Assembly: GCA_035041965.1 (NCBI GenBank)
Contig: JAPYMA010001512.1
Span: 30,832-94,831, forward strand
Length of the DNA: 64,000 nt
Direction of reading: 5' to 3'
From: Anisakis pegreffii
Taxonomy: Eukaryota; Nematoda; Chromadorea; Rhabditida; Anisakidae
Shown: positions 51,246 to 63,896 of the stretch, in pieces
Numbering within the stretch: the first letter of the stretch is position 1
Layout: each line of letters begins with the position of its first letter
Notes under the pieces: generated by a model
The model's database searches: none
What the model was told of the DNA's origin: nothing
The model's input: the letters and a program-made list of their open reading frames with translations, nothing else
Made by a program: the position numbers and the translations under genes

Positions 51246-54200
51246 TCAATAAGCAAGTGGAACACCTGCACGATATCGACTGGAAGTGACTGATGACGGA
51301 ATATTCTTCGATGTGTTCAAATCATACGCACTGATCGGATTCGACTCAGCTACGTACGACTTACGAAGCACATCTCGCAATTCAATGGCTCTCTTCGACA
51401 TCGCTCCTTGATTCTGATAGCTCGATTCATAGTCGTTCATGAACGATGCCGACGTATTCGTTGCTTCATTCCGATCAACATTCTTGTCGTCATTTCGCCA
51501 CATTCCTTTAATGATCAATGATAATCATAATCAAGGTGATAGCAGTAATATTATTATACTACAGTATTAATAATGATAGCAAATGAGCAGAAATGCAACA
51601 AACAACCTTGATGTGAAATTGGCCATTTGCTGCTGACATTATCACTGGTGCCTATATATCGTTGTTGCATCATACTTTGTGATGATGACGGCCATTGCCA
51701 TTTATTGCTATCAACTGCTGCATTCATATTGTAACCCGTATATGGTTTCAAACCACATTCTGCTTGATTTGCGTTATTATTACCACCGCTACTACCAGCA
51801 ATCGGATTAGTGTGAGATGTCCAAGGGCCACGTGATGCTACTGATGACGACAGAGACGACGTATAACGTGGTGCAGAAGTGGCATTCAACGACACATCTT
51901 TGCAGCTATCTCCTTAATTTATTCTTTTGAGAATAAGAATGAGATAAATTATGATACATTACATATTAGTCATATTAGAGATGAATATTAAGAACTGTGA
52001 AGTGACTGATTCGTTTGGGCGTTAACCGGAAACGTATCATCCTTGATGGACATCTACGAAAGGAGCAATCATTATTACCTCGCTGATGTCCAGAATCAAT
52101 GGTCGTGTAACGATTATATTCATTCACGTCTCGTTCGCTCGGTCCTTGAATAACGCCCGATATATTACAGATTATGCTACCGTTTAATTAATTGATACTT
52201 AACTCAACACAATTCGATTCAGTGTGAAAGTTGATGAAACTCAACAATTTCAAGCACAACTTCTGTCTAGAATAAAGTTTGACTGCTACAATTTGTATAT
52301 GGGATGAAACGAAAGTCTTAAAACCACCTTTACTTTACAATTCTAGAACATTTCGGATGATGCAGAAGAGACTCATTCTCGATATTATCAACACATTCAA
52401 GACAATCAATTCGAAATAAATAAAAAAAGACTATAGAACTCGATACAAAAGACGTACTGTATCCTGACTCTTGGTGCGTCGTGTATGGCTGTAAATTCAG
52501 ATTAGAACGATAGTCGTATGCCGCATTTTGCTGCTCCGACGGATTATTATCGTATGGATAAATACTTGACATATCTACAATTAAAACACAACAATCATTA
52601 CCATTCGCATTTTTGCCATATGAACTGATAAGGTGATTTGGATGGAGAAAATCTCTACTTAATCAAACAATACTGCATATCGAATTTCAAGCATTTTTAG
52701 CTGAGTAAGAACGGCTTAGATATGAAGTTAGATGGTTTTCAAATGAATTGTTAAAAAAGGGAACGAATAGCACACGTTGTGAAAGATATACGAGATGATA
52801 GTAACATCAATACCGTGTCTCAAATTCTGGTATTGACGTTGGCTGTCGTAACGGGATGGTGATGGTGCATTCCCGGATACAATCGTGCTTGATAAACTCG
52901 TATAATTGGGCACCCGATCATCTTGACGATAATCGGGATAATGCTCAGTGACTCGCATATTTCGTTCATCGTAGTACCTAATCAAATTCAAATGTTATTC
53001 ACTTCTCCTAAGGAATACGCCAATAACTCATTCATTGAAGTGGACATTGATGAAAAGAGACTGACAACCAAATTATTTCAGTCAGAACATCTTAAAGTAC
53101 CACTTTCTAGGACAAAAAAAACGCATTCGAGTGGCAAAACGAAAAATTATTTTCATACAATTTGAGCAACGTGAAAGTTGGCAAATGTAACGTCAACGGA
53201 GAATGTGGAACGATCCGTGATCAAAACTCCCTACGAAACGTGCAATTCCCCATCAAGAGATTTGCGGGCACGACATCATCAGTTTTATTTTGTAAGTAAT
53301 GAACGCATAACGTATAGTCCAAGTTGTCTGTTGTGTAAATGAATAAACGAATGAAATACATATATCAGGCATGCGTTTTATTAAAATCGTACCTGTAATG
53401 ATCAATGTTGTGGTCACCCTTAATGAAATTATTATCTGCAATGCAATTTGATGATGAACCAAAATTTGTCGATAACATACTTGACGTCGTTATTTCCGTT
53501 AACTTTCTCAACTGCTCCAATTCCATCTTTTCACGTTCTATATAACTTAATTGCTTCTTGATTTGACTGTCTTCATCATATGCGCTATATCCTTTGTAGG
53601 ATGATGATGATGATGACAAATCTTGCTTATGTCTCGATGGCTCCGCATTCCGCAATCCATCATCATTAGTTAGACTTTCTCTTCTACGCTTTTCTGCGTT
53701 TGACGAATCTCTCCTTGGTCTCTTCGGCCTCAAACCCGCACGTTCCACCCGCTCTTTTTCCAGCAATTCACGTTCCATTGCCAAACTCTGTTGCTGTTCT
53801 ACATGTAAACTATTCCTGTCCCGGACACCTCGTTTTGAACGAAGCGAATCACGTTCTGACCCTGTGAGTCGTTCACGTTCATGTTGCTTGTGCATTCGTT
53901 GCTGTTCCGCAATCCGGTGATGCTGCTCTAGTTTGAATCGTTCCGCACGATCAACTCTCTCTCCTGCAGCATGCATACGTTCTCGTTCCAGTCTGAGCCG
54001 TTCCTCTCTCTTATGCTCTTCTTCGACTCGAATATGATCCATGCGTTCAGTTTCTCTTCTCAGTTTCTCTTCAGCGAATCGTTCTTTACGCATTCGTCTT
54101 TGTTCACGTTCCGCCGCATGATCACGTTCAACTGCGATACGCTCTGCCATGATGCGTTCACGTTCCGCACGTTCTGCACGTTCACGTTCAACTTCCAAGC

Positions 54201-57200
54201 GTTTCTGTTCAACAGCGAGTCGTTCCACTTCTGCGTTGAGGAGACCCTTTTCGGCAGCACGATCGCCATCCTCGGCACGTTTCCTTTCCAGATCATGTGC
54301 TCGTTGCAAATCGATTTCTTGCTCACGTTTTGCTGCACGTTCCATATCAGCCTTCAAACGCAACTGTCTCTTCAACTGCTCTTTTTCGATCATCTTCCGT
54401 TCACGTTCGATGCGATTACGTTCGCGTTTCAGCCGACTTCGTTCTTCGTGCAACGCACGTTCCTCTTCACGAATACGCATTTGCTCTTCCTCTTCTTTTC
54501 TGGCCGCACACATATCATGGCTCCACGGGAGAGTATGTGCTGGTGGTGGTAGTGCTGGTGGTGACGAATGCTCGAAACGAGATCGAGATTCACGCGATCT
54601 TGAACGTGAGTGTGAAGATAAACGACGACGATAGTGTGATGGCGGTGAAACAACATCACGACCAATCCTGCGTTCATCAACGAGCATCAACGGTGAAATA
54701 GCGCGAGGTGAGAGACGATGACGAACTGGACGATCATCTTCGATCGGTAGAAGATGAGGTGGGGAACGCTTCTGATCCTCAAACACATTCGGCGGACTTG
54801 ATGTGAGCAGTGAGCGACGATATGGCGGTGATGGACGACGAGGTGGGAATAACCGTTCTCGTCTTGAAATTGGACGCATCATATTCGATGGTCCTGGAGG
54901 GGGTGAACGGCGCCGAGTGCGTGACGTCTTGGCTGCAGTGGCTAGTGATATTGCAGACAGCGGCAGGGGTGCACTTTTTGGTTTCGGAAATATTGACGAA
55001 CGATTGCTTCGTATATCACGTTTATGCGCTCGTGCCGACAAGTCATCGGAAACAGCTGATGGCCGTATTGACGGGCGATATCTTCGAGCCGCCTGACGCA
55101 TTTGCAACACCTTTCGTCGTTTCCATTTATATTCATCGAGAGCTCTCGATGAGATGAGAATAGCTTGCTTACTCGAGCCTAAATGTTTCACCATTCAACA
55201 TCTAATTAGTACCGAATTAATGACAATAATCAAATTACAATACTGCTACTTTCGTGAACAAAAATCATACCAACCACATGCGTTTCTAGAACCATAGCCA
55301 CTGCTTCGTTTAATCTCAATTTGAATTTAAGTCCACTCAAACCACTTAACATTCAATTCTCAACGAAACTTTCACTTGTGAAAACTTTCACAAGGAATTT
55401 TTCGATCAGATTGGAACAATTTTGGAATGATGATGATGAAAGTAATGAAATTACGTGTTTTGTTACTTTCTCAATGACAGGAATGCCGTATCAATACTTT
55501 CTCAATCTAATGTCAAACTAATAATTATATGACTTCAATAGGCATTTTTTTAATAATTATGAATCAAAGTCAAATCATTCAACCAACACTGGAAAGCATT
55601 TATTGAGACCAGTTATCAATGAGATTTCACGAGAAGTGTTCAAAAAGAAAACTGAAACTATTTTCATGAAATTCGATCCATTCACTTGGCTGACATTCTG
55701 CTTGAGGACATATTTCTGTCATCGAATAAAGCATTTGGAATGCATTTTTGCCGATAAGATTGTGACTGATATATTTGTAAGTACCGCTGAGTGTTGGTGT
55801 CACTTAATAAGTTCACATGTATGAATATTGTTGATGACTATCGCTCGACTTGTCAACTGGAATACGTGGCACCCATAAGCGTTCAAGCCATTTCAGCGTC
55901 CAGGATGAATTGCACTTCGCATGAACGCCTGCCTTTCTTGGCCAGACAGTGCAGTGGGATTAAATGAATTCAACTAATTCGATGTACAAATAGGTGTTTT
56001 CAGTCGGTCATCTTGTGTACTTCAATCCTTTTTTTTGCTTGCTCACTGATCACTGATCGCACTGAATATTAAAGTATATTTTTCAGCCACTCTATGGAGG
56101 TTGTGACCTCAGTTGTTCTGCTGCTGCTGCTGGAATTGTTCACAAGCTATCTCTGGCATTCATCAGCACATATGATAGATAAGCGAGTGGATAAACGGGA
56201 TCGAATCTAATCCATCATCCTGACGTCCCTCCGAAACCTAATTCACCGTTTTTACAACGATCATTTGGCTTAACGATGAAAACTCCTCGCTTCATTTGAG
56301 ACAAACTGCAGCACTCCGTTCCATTTAAGCGGCTTTTGATTTCAATGTTTCGATCAATTTCATCTGGTGGATATCTTCCCAGTCAGGAACGTCAACATGA
56401 CTCCAGTCACCTCGCCGGAGCATCGGCATTCCGATTGTTACCACTAAACCACACTTGATAGTTGTACTTGTCGGTAAACGAATTTTATCACCGTAAAACG
56501 ATATAAACAATCTCAAACTTATGTCAGCAACTTCGTACTCAGCAATTTTCTTAATCTTGTTTGCATCCATTGTTTTTTGTTGTCAAATATACGACCAGTC
56601 CACCCATGCCACTGTTTTGTTTCGTGCAGTTCTGAACTAATTCTCGTCTGACTCAACAAATATTTCGATCAAATTTTTTGTTGCTCGATAAATTGATATT
56701 TCCCTTCTTTCTGAATCCACGTGGAGATATTTCCTTCAGTTGAGTTCTCTTCATCCACGGCACAAACGCTGCTTATCAGGAAGACAAATGCATTCACCTC
56801 ATCCATCTCGAATGGCAAATCTTTTCAGTGTGCAAATCAGAAATCCTGTGCACAATCTTTACCTCTAATTCATTGAATAAAATGGATACTGACTGCCCCA
56901 TTTCTTAGATGAAAACAGTGACGATCAGCATATAAGTTGATAATAATGAAGTCTGATCTAACAGATTACAATCTATTAAAATTTTGAATAGATTCACCAT
57001 GTTGCCGCTAAAATTACGATAAATCATAATTGTTAAGATGCGTATTTGTTATCGCTGAATAGCAAATGACTGGTTACGATGCACATCAACGATGGGGATC
57101 TTCGATTTTGAGAAGAGAAAGGATCTGCGAGAAGAACACTGACAGAAGTGAAATGTAACAAAAATCCGGGAGAAACGCGCGTATATTATTCATAAATTAT

Positions 57201-60200
57201 TTAAAACCACACGGCATAAACAGAGGGATGAAGTGTTCGACAGAGGGAATACCACCAAATAACGGCGACAAGGAATCAGCAATGGTACTTTACTGCAGAT
57301 AATCTTTTTTCAAGGTTCACGAATGCTGTCAGAATAAATACCTGAACTTTGAGATGTACGGTGACGACGGCTGCTGCTGGATCGTTTGCCCAATTTAGTC
57401 TCCTTATCAGATGGTGAACTCGGCTTCTTGAATGCCGAATTTTTTTCATCTTTTTTACTCTCAATTGAATGCTTTTTAGTTCCTTTCACTGAATTCTTTG
57501 AGTCTTTTTCCGAACTGCTGCTTGTCCGTTGTTCAGCATCACTTTCGCTCTTCTTTTTCATCTCCGGAATGCGCACGGCCATATCCACACAATCAGCCTT
57601 AAACATACCATAATATGACAGCGCTCAGAAAATTTATCAACTGCCTACTTTGCGTTATTTTTCAAAAAACCTTCATCAAGCACATAACCTAGAAGCACGC
57701 ACATCAACGATGACAATATGTTAATGTCCACCCGCGCGACATTAATTCTACAAGATCCAAAACTCATCTGAGTCTTTTCTTCCACATAACTACCTTGATT
57801 ATCAGTATCACACGTACAAATCGTTGAAATTCTGTATGATAAGCATATTTGAATCAGCCGAATGAAATAAAAGTCGTTCAGAAAAGAATCTTCCATCTAA
57901 AAAAACCAAAAAAAAAACAAAGATGAAGTGAACGAACTCTCTCGACACTGATTTGCTGTCCGTTAAGAACGGCATTATGAAACTGCTTCACACATTCGTC
58001 AGCACATTGACTGTTGATCATCGCTACAAAACCGAAATATGAATTCGACGTTTGTTGACGTTTCACGAATATTTTCGATGTGAGCACACGACCGCATTTC
58101 GAGAACATCGTCTACAAGAACACTTCCAATTATATGCTAATTGTAAGCATAACAAATTCCACGATGTGCCGGAACCGAAATGCAACCGGAAAGATGACGG
58201 AACGAAGGGAGTGGAGGAGGCATCTCTGTCCACACCGTAGTTTTGAAAACTGTTACTTTCTTCGTAACAGTTAATGAAATGCTGCCACAAAAAAAAACTT
58301 TTGTAAAAACTTCAACACAAAAATTTGTCTCATAAAATAACACAAAATACCTTAAGATGTGCTGCTTTCGTATCCGAACTGATGCCTTGAATCCACAGTG
58401 AATTATTTGATTTCAGAAGCTCGTTTGTTAGTTTCGGCTGAGTTTGTTTCAGAATTTCATTCGAGGTGTTGACATTTGACGTTGAGCCGCCGCTCTCTTT
58501 CTCAACGATTTTCTCTGGTGTTGCCTTATCACTGCATCGATCCTCAACGTGCACACATTCGTCTGCTTTCACTTCGTTCTCCCGAACATCTTCAGCACTC
58601 CTCCTCTGGTGGTCGTGTTGATCTGCTTCGAAATCGTTGATTACCATTTCTTTGGTCGTTTCTTCGAGTTGATCTTCTTTTTTCATTGTATCCTCTTCAA
58701 CTGCTCTTACATTCACTTCACTATTCTCTTTCTCAGGCGATTCTTCCCTTTCGTCTATCTAAAATCGTCATTCTCATTATGAAATGAAACAAATTCTTTA
58801 AATGAATAATTTCATATGAAGACACCAAAAAAAGCATGAAGATACAGTTAATCCATGGAACGTGTCCTGATCTTTTTCATCTCTCCTCTTAATTCGGGAT
58901 GATTTAATGATTCCAGTCGCTTTGAACCCCACCGCTCTACATCTCACCTATAGTTCTACAATCAAGCTTCCCTTATACTCTCCCAAAAATAACGCGATTT
59001 GGCTAACGAAAATGCAAGTAGTCCATCAAAAAAAACAACAACAACAAATCGTATGAATGAGACACTGAAACGACATGAATCTTTGATTATGAATGCAACG
59101 AAGAGGAACGGGTGAACAACAAAAACACATACGTGAAGTTCGTTATCTGATGAAGAGGTATTGATTTGCTCAGGAACGTTTTGATTCGGTTGAGTGTCAC
59201 TTCGTGCAGCGACGTTCTTTTCGACAGGTGACGATTGATCGCGTGTAGCATCGCTCGATTGCTTGACATCGAGCTGCGTTTTTGCAGCGTTTTTTGCTTT
59301 TATTGAGAACGCTTTCGATTTATCAACCTAGAGCACGGTCCACATATCAAACTTCACTCCGAACATTCAATGAACTTATCCCCTCATATCATACATTATA
59401 CGAACATCATAAACATTTGCACACGCAACTTCTCGCACCGTTAAGGATTACTTCGATGATAGAATTCCACTTATTTTTAGAACATCATCTTATGTCATTA
59501 ATACGAAACCGGATAATTAATAGTATGTGGCCAGCAAATGCAAATTCAGAGATTTCAGATCTATCTGCTCAGTGGATGTTTTGTTTCTTACGAAGATGAA
59601 CGATGAATTAAGCAAGTGAACTGCACGACACTCATTATATTATGAAATAGAATGAATAGAAGAGGCAGAAAAATCGAAGAATATAGAATATAAATATAAA
59701 TAAACAGAACATAAAAAATAAAATAGACACACTTGTTGAGAGTAAGCCATGAAAAAAGATCAGAAATAAGCACTACTAACCAACTGAACATTGAGTGGGT
59801 GATCGTTGAAAATAGTTTTATTGAACGTTTTTATCGATCGTTTTGCACTCTCCAAATCGATCATTGTTACGAAACCAATATAAAGGTTTTTGGGTTGTTG
59901 ACGACGTATAAAGATTTTTGCACTGATCACATGACCACATCGTGAGAATAGATTCTGTAATAAGGGTTCTGATTTTGCCATTGGATTGACTAGGGAGATG
60001 TGTTAACACTCATAACGAATATTTCCATGAGGCAATCGCTGATCGAAAAGATACGATAAGGGCACATACGATACTGACATATGCTAAACGACTGACTTAA
60101 AATCGTTCCTCACCGAGATTAATGTCGTCACTTCATTGGAAAAATGTTGACTATTCAGAAAGGAAGGCACAGTGATAAAAATGATAATTGATGATGAGGT

Positions 60201-61984
60201 CTATTCGTAGTGAGTAGCCAAAATTGGTGATTAAATTGATAAAGAAGATGATCAATAAGAAGGAAAATCAAATCAAAGAAACGTTTCGTCGGATAGATAC
60301 CTTCAGATCGGAAGCCTTTGTATTTGCACCAATTCCTCTCACCCACAGTGAATGATGATTTTGCAGAGATGAAGAAGAAGACTGTGCACTACTTCTCATC
60401 GTTGTTGCCTGTTCAACTTGAGCTTCACCTTCACCACCGGCCATATTCACTGACCTCTCTTCATCAGATCTGTTGTTTTTGTCAGTGGAATTTTGCGTAT
60501 CATCTTGTGTTCGACTAATTTTGACGTCTCCTTCGTCAAGTTTATCTACGTGCTCTTTTCGTTCTTCATTCTTAGCGTTCGCATCCTCAATTTCTTTAGC
60601 GTCCGACTCTTTTTCATCACCCATCTGCAACTTTCAACACTATGAGAGTGTATTTCGAGAGACAAATATTGATGAGTGACTTTTTTTTGAGAGAGGAGTC
60701 GATTCATTTAATTGATTTTGCATTTAGCACAGGCATTGGGCAATATACTTATTGTACAATATTCAATAGATCACACTGAATGTTTTTGCGTGTTTGTACA
60801 TTCGACTGCATAACTGTCGAATGTACAAATACGACGTTCACTGCCCTACACATAAATCTGCATCTTTATTCAACAGTACAACAGTATAAGAGTGGAATAA
60901 TTCTAATGTTGCACACAAGCATTCACAAATCGGTAATTATTGGTAAACTCATTTGATAGAGTCGATAATCGGTCGTCATCTCCATCAAGAAAGAAATAAT
61001 TCAACTACTGAATTCAACAATTTCGTGTCAACACAGATGAAAATCCAAATAATTTCAGCAAAAAAAAGGAAGCGTTCAAGATGTACGCGCTTTCCTCAGG
61101 TGAACACTTCACATTCTTCAATCGTACAACTTACGAAAGACTTTTCACATTCTCTTCTGACATTACTACATACATGGCGAACACAGAATTTTGCAGATGT
61201 TCAAACAAAACAAAATGTTCAACGACAATTACCGTGCGCAGACTTTCTGGATGAGATGTGGCAGTTTCCGACGACGAGTCTAACACATTCGAGTCTTTTG
61301 TTTCAGCGCTGTTCTCGGGTTGCTCATCTGAAGACAGCGGTGGGGCTGAAACCATGATCGAATACCGTTTATAGGCCATGAAACAGTCGGAAATTGTTGT
61401 GGTGTATAAATACCTTTGATGAGAAAAGGGCGACGGCAAAAACAATGAGATTCGCGAATGGAAACTGAATAAATTCAACGTGAATGAATACGATTATTAT
61501 CAATGATAAGAGTAAGAATTGCGGTAATGTTTTAAAGGTAACCATTAGTACTCGATGGAGACTGTAGAGGTGTCGACGAACAAGACGAATCTTTCGAATA
61601 TTCAACCACAGAAAATTGATACGTTTCTGGATTGTGCCCTTCATTACGTATTGCCTGACAAGACTCACAATTTTGAATTAAATTATGAGCAGCAATTAAA
61701 TTTGAATTAAATCTAAAATAATTATCGACATAACGAAGAGAACATTCCAAATGATTGTTTTAAAACGAGATACGATTTAGCAGTAAGGAATGAAATAAAA
61801 ACGATAGAAGAATAACCATGAGAAGACGTTCGATCAATGCCACCTTGATACCCGTCCTATCCAGTCCTCGTTTACCCAATTCCTCCTTTAATTCGAATAC
61901 TCTCAATCCACTCAGCGGTACCAATTTGCATCGTTTACCACTACTGCTATTGATTGTCTCTGCCGGATGAACGTTCTCACCCAT
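51246..61984 (-). CDS. SAFB-like nuclear protein with SAP and two RRMs (14 exons)
   Basis: Minus-strand exons 61984-61817, 61654-61543, 61345-61233, 60624-60301, 59954-59781, 59327-59133, 58758-58351, 58111-57938, 57597-57342, 55178-53393, 52977-52814, 52574-52458, 51897-51607 and 51505-51246 join in phase to about 1513 aa. The SAP domain is at about 24-56 (LRVFELKEELGKRGLDRTG). RRM-A is at about 222-297 (HSLWVRGIGANTKASDLK; YIGFVTMI) and RRM-B at about 481-556 (NSLWIQGISSDTKAAHLK; YFGFVAMI), each preceded by an acidic stretch. A Lys/Ser linker leads to a 595-residue exon holding an Arg/Ser/Pro region and a very long Arg/Glu coiled coil, then a Tyr/Asn/Ser tail. Exon phases and several exon lengths equal those of the plus-strand copy, so the two are paralogues. 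Role inferred as for SAFB: chromatin- and RNA-bound scaffold. Confidence 0.9.
56325..56570 (-). CDS. Small intact ORF nested in an intron of the minus SAFB-like gene, unknown
   Basis: An 81-aa ATG-to-TAA frame on the same strand as the host gene, between its exons 57597-57342 and 55178-53393. It starts MDANKIKKIAEYEVADISLR. It has balanced amino-acid usage for coding DNA, a central hydrophobic stretch (CGLVVTIGMPML) and a tryptophan-containing segment (DWSHVDVPDWEDIH). It has no intron and no acceptor just before the ATG. It may be an independent small gene, a retroposed fragment or an alternative exon of the host. No family is recognised. Chance ORFs of this length do occur in the window, but most are of poorer composition. 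Confidence 0.35.
   Translation of the reverse strand: MDANKIKKIAEYEVADISLRLFISFYGDKIRLPTSTTIKCGLVVTIGMPMLRRGDWSHVDVPDWEDIHQMKLIETLKSKAA
61453..61517 (+). repeat. Dispersed 60-bp repeat, copy 1 (intron of minus SAFB-like gene)
   Basis: The segment beginning AATGGAAACTGAATAAATTC and ending TGATAAGAGTAA recurs at about 62251-62313 with a handful of substitutions, in the same orientation. Confidence 0.85.
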
Positions 61985-62018
61985 CTTCTTTATCCAATTA
62001 CCAGTCAACTATTTATAT

Positions 62019-62026
62019 CTGCAATA
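62019..62026 (-). promoter_or_regulatory. Probable trans-splice acceptor of the minus SAFB-like gene
   Basis: On the minus strand CTATTGCAG ends at 62019, 34 nt before the ATG at 61984. The frame upstream of that ATG has no other ATG before a stop, so 61984 is the preferred start. Confidence 0.4.
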
Positions 62027-62250
62027 GAACGATTCAGCACCCGGATCGATAGCACAAAGTGAGAACAATAAAAAAAGTAGCCGATACGGCTAGAACAATT
62101 TTAAAATCTACACCGCTAAAATCTTAACGCTTAAGCATTTGTGGGTTCGTGTAAAAGGAGACAAATAGCACCTTCTTACGTGCGCGCGCCCTAGCATTGA
62201 AGAAGCAGAGGAAACTGCTTTGTGTGCGGTCTAGGACAATTAGCTCCCAG

Positions 62251-62313
62251 CCGAATGGAAACTGAATAAGTTCAACGCGACTGAATATGATTACTATCAG
62301 TGATAAGAGTAAC
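62251..62313 (+). repeat. Dispersed 60-bp repeat, copy 2 (upstream of minus SAFB-like gene)
   Basis: Second copy of the 61453-61517 segment. It starts AATGGAAACTGAATAAGTTC and lies upstream of the gene whose intron holds copy 1. Confidence 0.85.
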
Positions 62314-62594
62314 TGGTTATTTGACCCCAAATAGTTGGTTTGCGTTCGATTTGAGTAATGTAAACACATTATAGTCGCACTAGGAAACGCGCTTGATGAT
62401 ATGATATGGCGTATTACGAAACAGAAGGATTGATTCTCTCGAGACGGGAGAGGGTTTTGGAAAGGTTGACTCAATAGGGGGTAGTGTTTCCTAGGGGGTT
62501 TCTCGAAGACGGACGAGGGTTTCTCCTGGAGCGAGGAGGGTTCACCCGAGAGCGAGGAATAGGTCCAAAAGCTGCAAGCTAAAGATACATGATA

Positions 62595-62784
62595 TACCTG
62601 TGGGTTCACCTAACTACGGTAACTAGCCGCGCCCACAAAATACAGTAGTACGCTACGCTCACACTTAGGCCACGCCCACTTTAAAAGTTTTTTCACGCAT
62701 TCATCTAAGAATGGAATGTAAGGCAGTTTACTACGGTAATCTGTGGGCGTGGCTAGTTACTGTAGTTAAACGGGCCCACAAGTA
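62595..62784. mobile_element. Short terminal-inverted-repeat element (MITE-like)
   Basis: The left end TACCTGTGGGTTCACCTAAC and the reverse complement of the right end (TACTTGTGGGCCCGTTTAAC) are alike. Similarity continues through AACTAGCC(G/A)CGCCCACA to give arms of roughly 55-58 bp around a spacer of about 75 bp. The termini begin and end with TA, as for Tc1/mariner-related MITEs. There is no ORF of note inside. Confidence 0.75.
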
Positions 62785-63896
62785 TTTGAACATAGACACC
62801 CTATAATACGTTGTGTTCATTGAGCAATGCAAATAAGAAAGTATATCTTCTGAATATCTTCTGAATCGTCTGAATGGAAACCTTCGACCTCTGATTGTGA
62901 GATACGCTCTACATGATTTTAGTGTCATTAACCATCACTATTTCGTGCAAATTACTGCGGCACTCAACTCTTCTGCATATTCGTTATTGCGAATCGCGTG
63001 CACAAACTTAATTTCTCGCAAATTTTCGCACAACACCATCAGTACAAAATGGAACTAAATTCACAAATCGTCCAGTTTGTTGGTGGATTCACCCGCATAG
63101 ATGAGTTGTACTCCTAGCTTTTCAACTGATCCTATTCTATTCACTACCCAATCTCGCAAGTTTAACCACTCACTTACCATCAATGCAGATTTTGAATGCA
63201 AATGAATCATAGTGAGCGATTTGGCAAAGTATGAGCAGCATATCGTTCAGTAAGGATTTACCTCATTATTGATGCGTAGAGTTTGTTGTTAATGGATCGC
63301 ATAATTTTGACATTTTGCTGGAAGATGAACGATTTGTTGCCAGGTATTATTGAATGACGATTCACCAATGCAAAAGCTCTTAAAAGGCCAATGAATTTAT
63401 CGATAAGGCACCCAAAAGTACCAATGAATAGCGATTATCGCGCGGATGTGTGCACAACTCATCCAAAGAAATCATCTTGAAGCGCGCATAGAGAAGGCAA
63501 ATTAATCATCACCAGCGAGAACTTTGTCTTGATCATTCAAAACAGATCACATCGTCTGTCATTTTGCATTTATTTTCTCGTTGAACCTTAATAGTGAACC
63601 TATCCATAAATAGATAAATTGAAAATTAGAACGAATTTAAAGTGATACTGCTAAAATCCTCACCCTCAAATTGTTTGTAATCGCGGCTTCCATTCATCCG
63701 GATGCGGTAGATTCAACACATGAAAATGAACTGTTTTACAATATGCACTGTTTTATAGACAAACTTCACTCAATTTTTGGTGAATTAGTTAAATAATTAA
63801 TTAGTGCTGAACTAATTACTGGAACAGTTTGGATTATATGAGAAGAAAGGAAAGTAAATAAGTGAATGACTGAACAGAGTTATGAATGTGAATGAC
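62785..63896. other. Intergenic or intronic sequence
   Basis: No confident gene. It contains the tentative exon-like block on the minus strand at about 63309-63257, and a strong minus-strand donor GTAAGTGAG at about 63179 without a clear exon. Confidence 0.4.

Noticed and set aside
53971..54634. Long plus-strand frames opposite the RE coiled-coil exon
   Set aside because: Mirror frames of a repetitive Arg/Glu coding sequence (Ser/Arg and Phe/Ser rich); the minus frame has the domain and splice evidence.
62124..62609. 161-codon minus-strand open frame upstream of the SAFB-like gene
   Set aside because: It spans the 60-bp dispersed repeat and low-complexity G/A-rich sequence; no ATG-proximal context or family motif.
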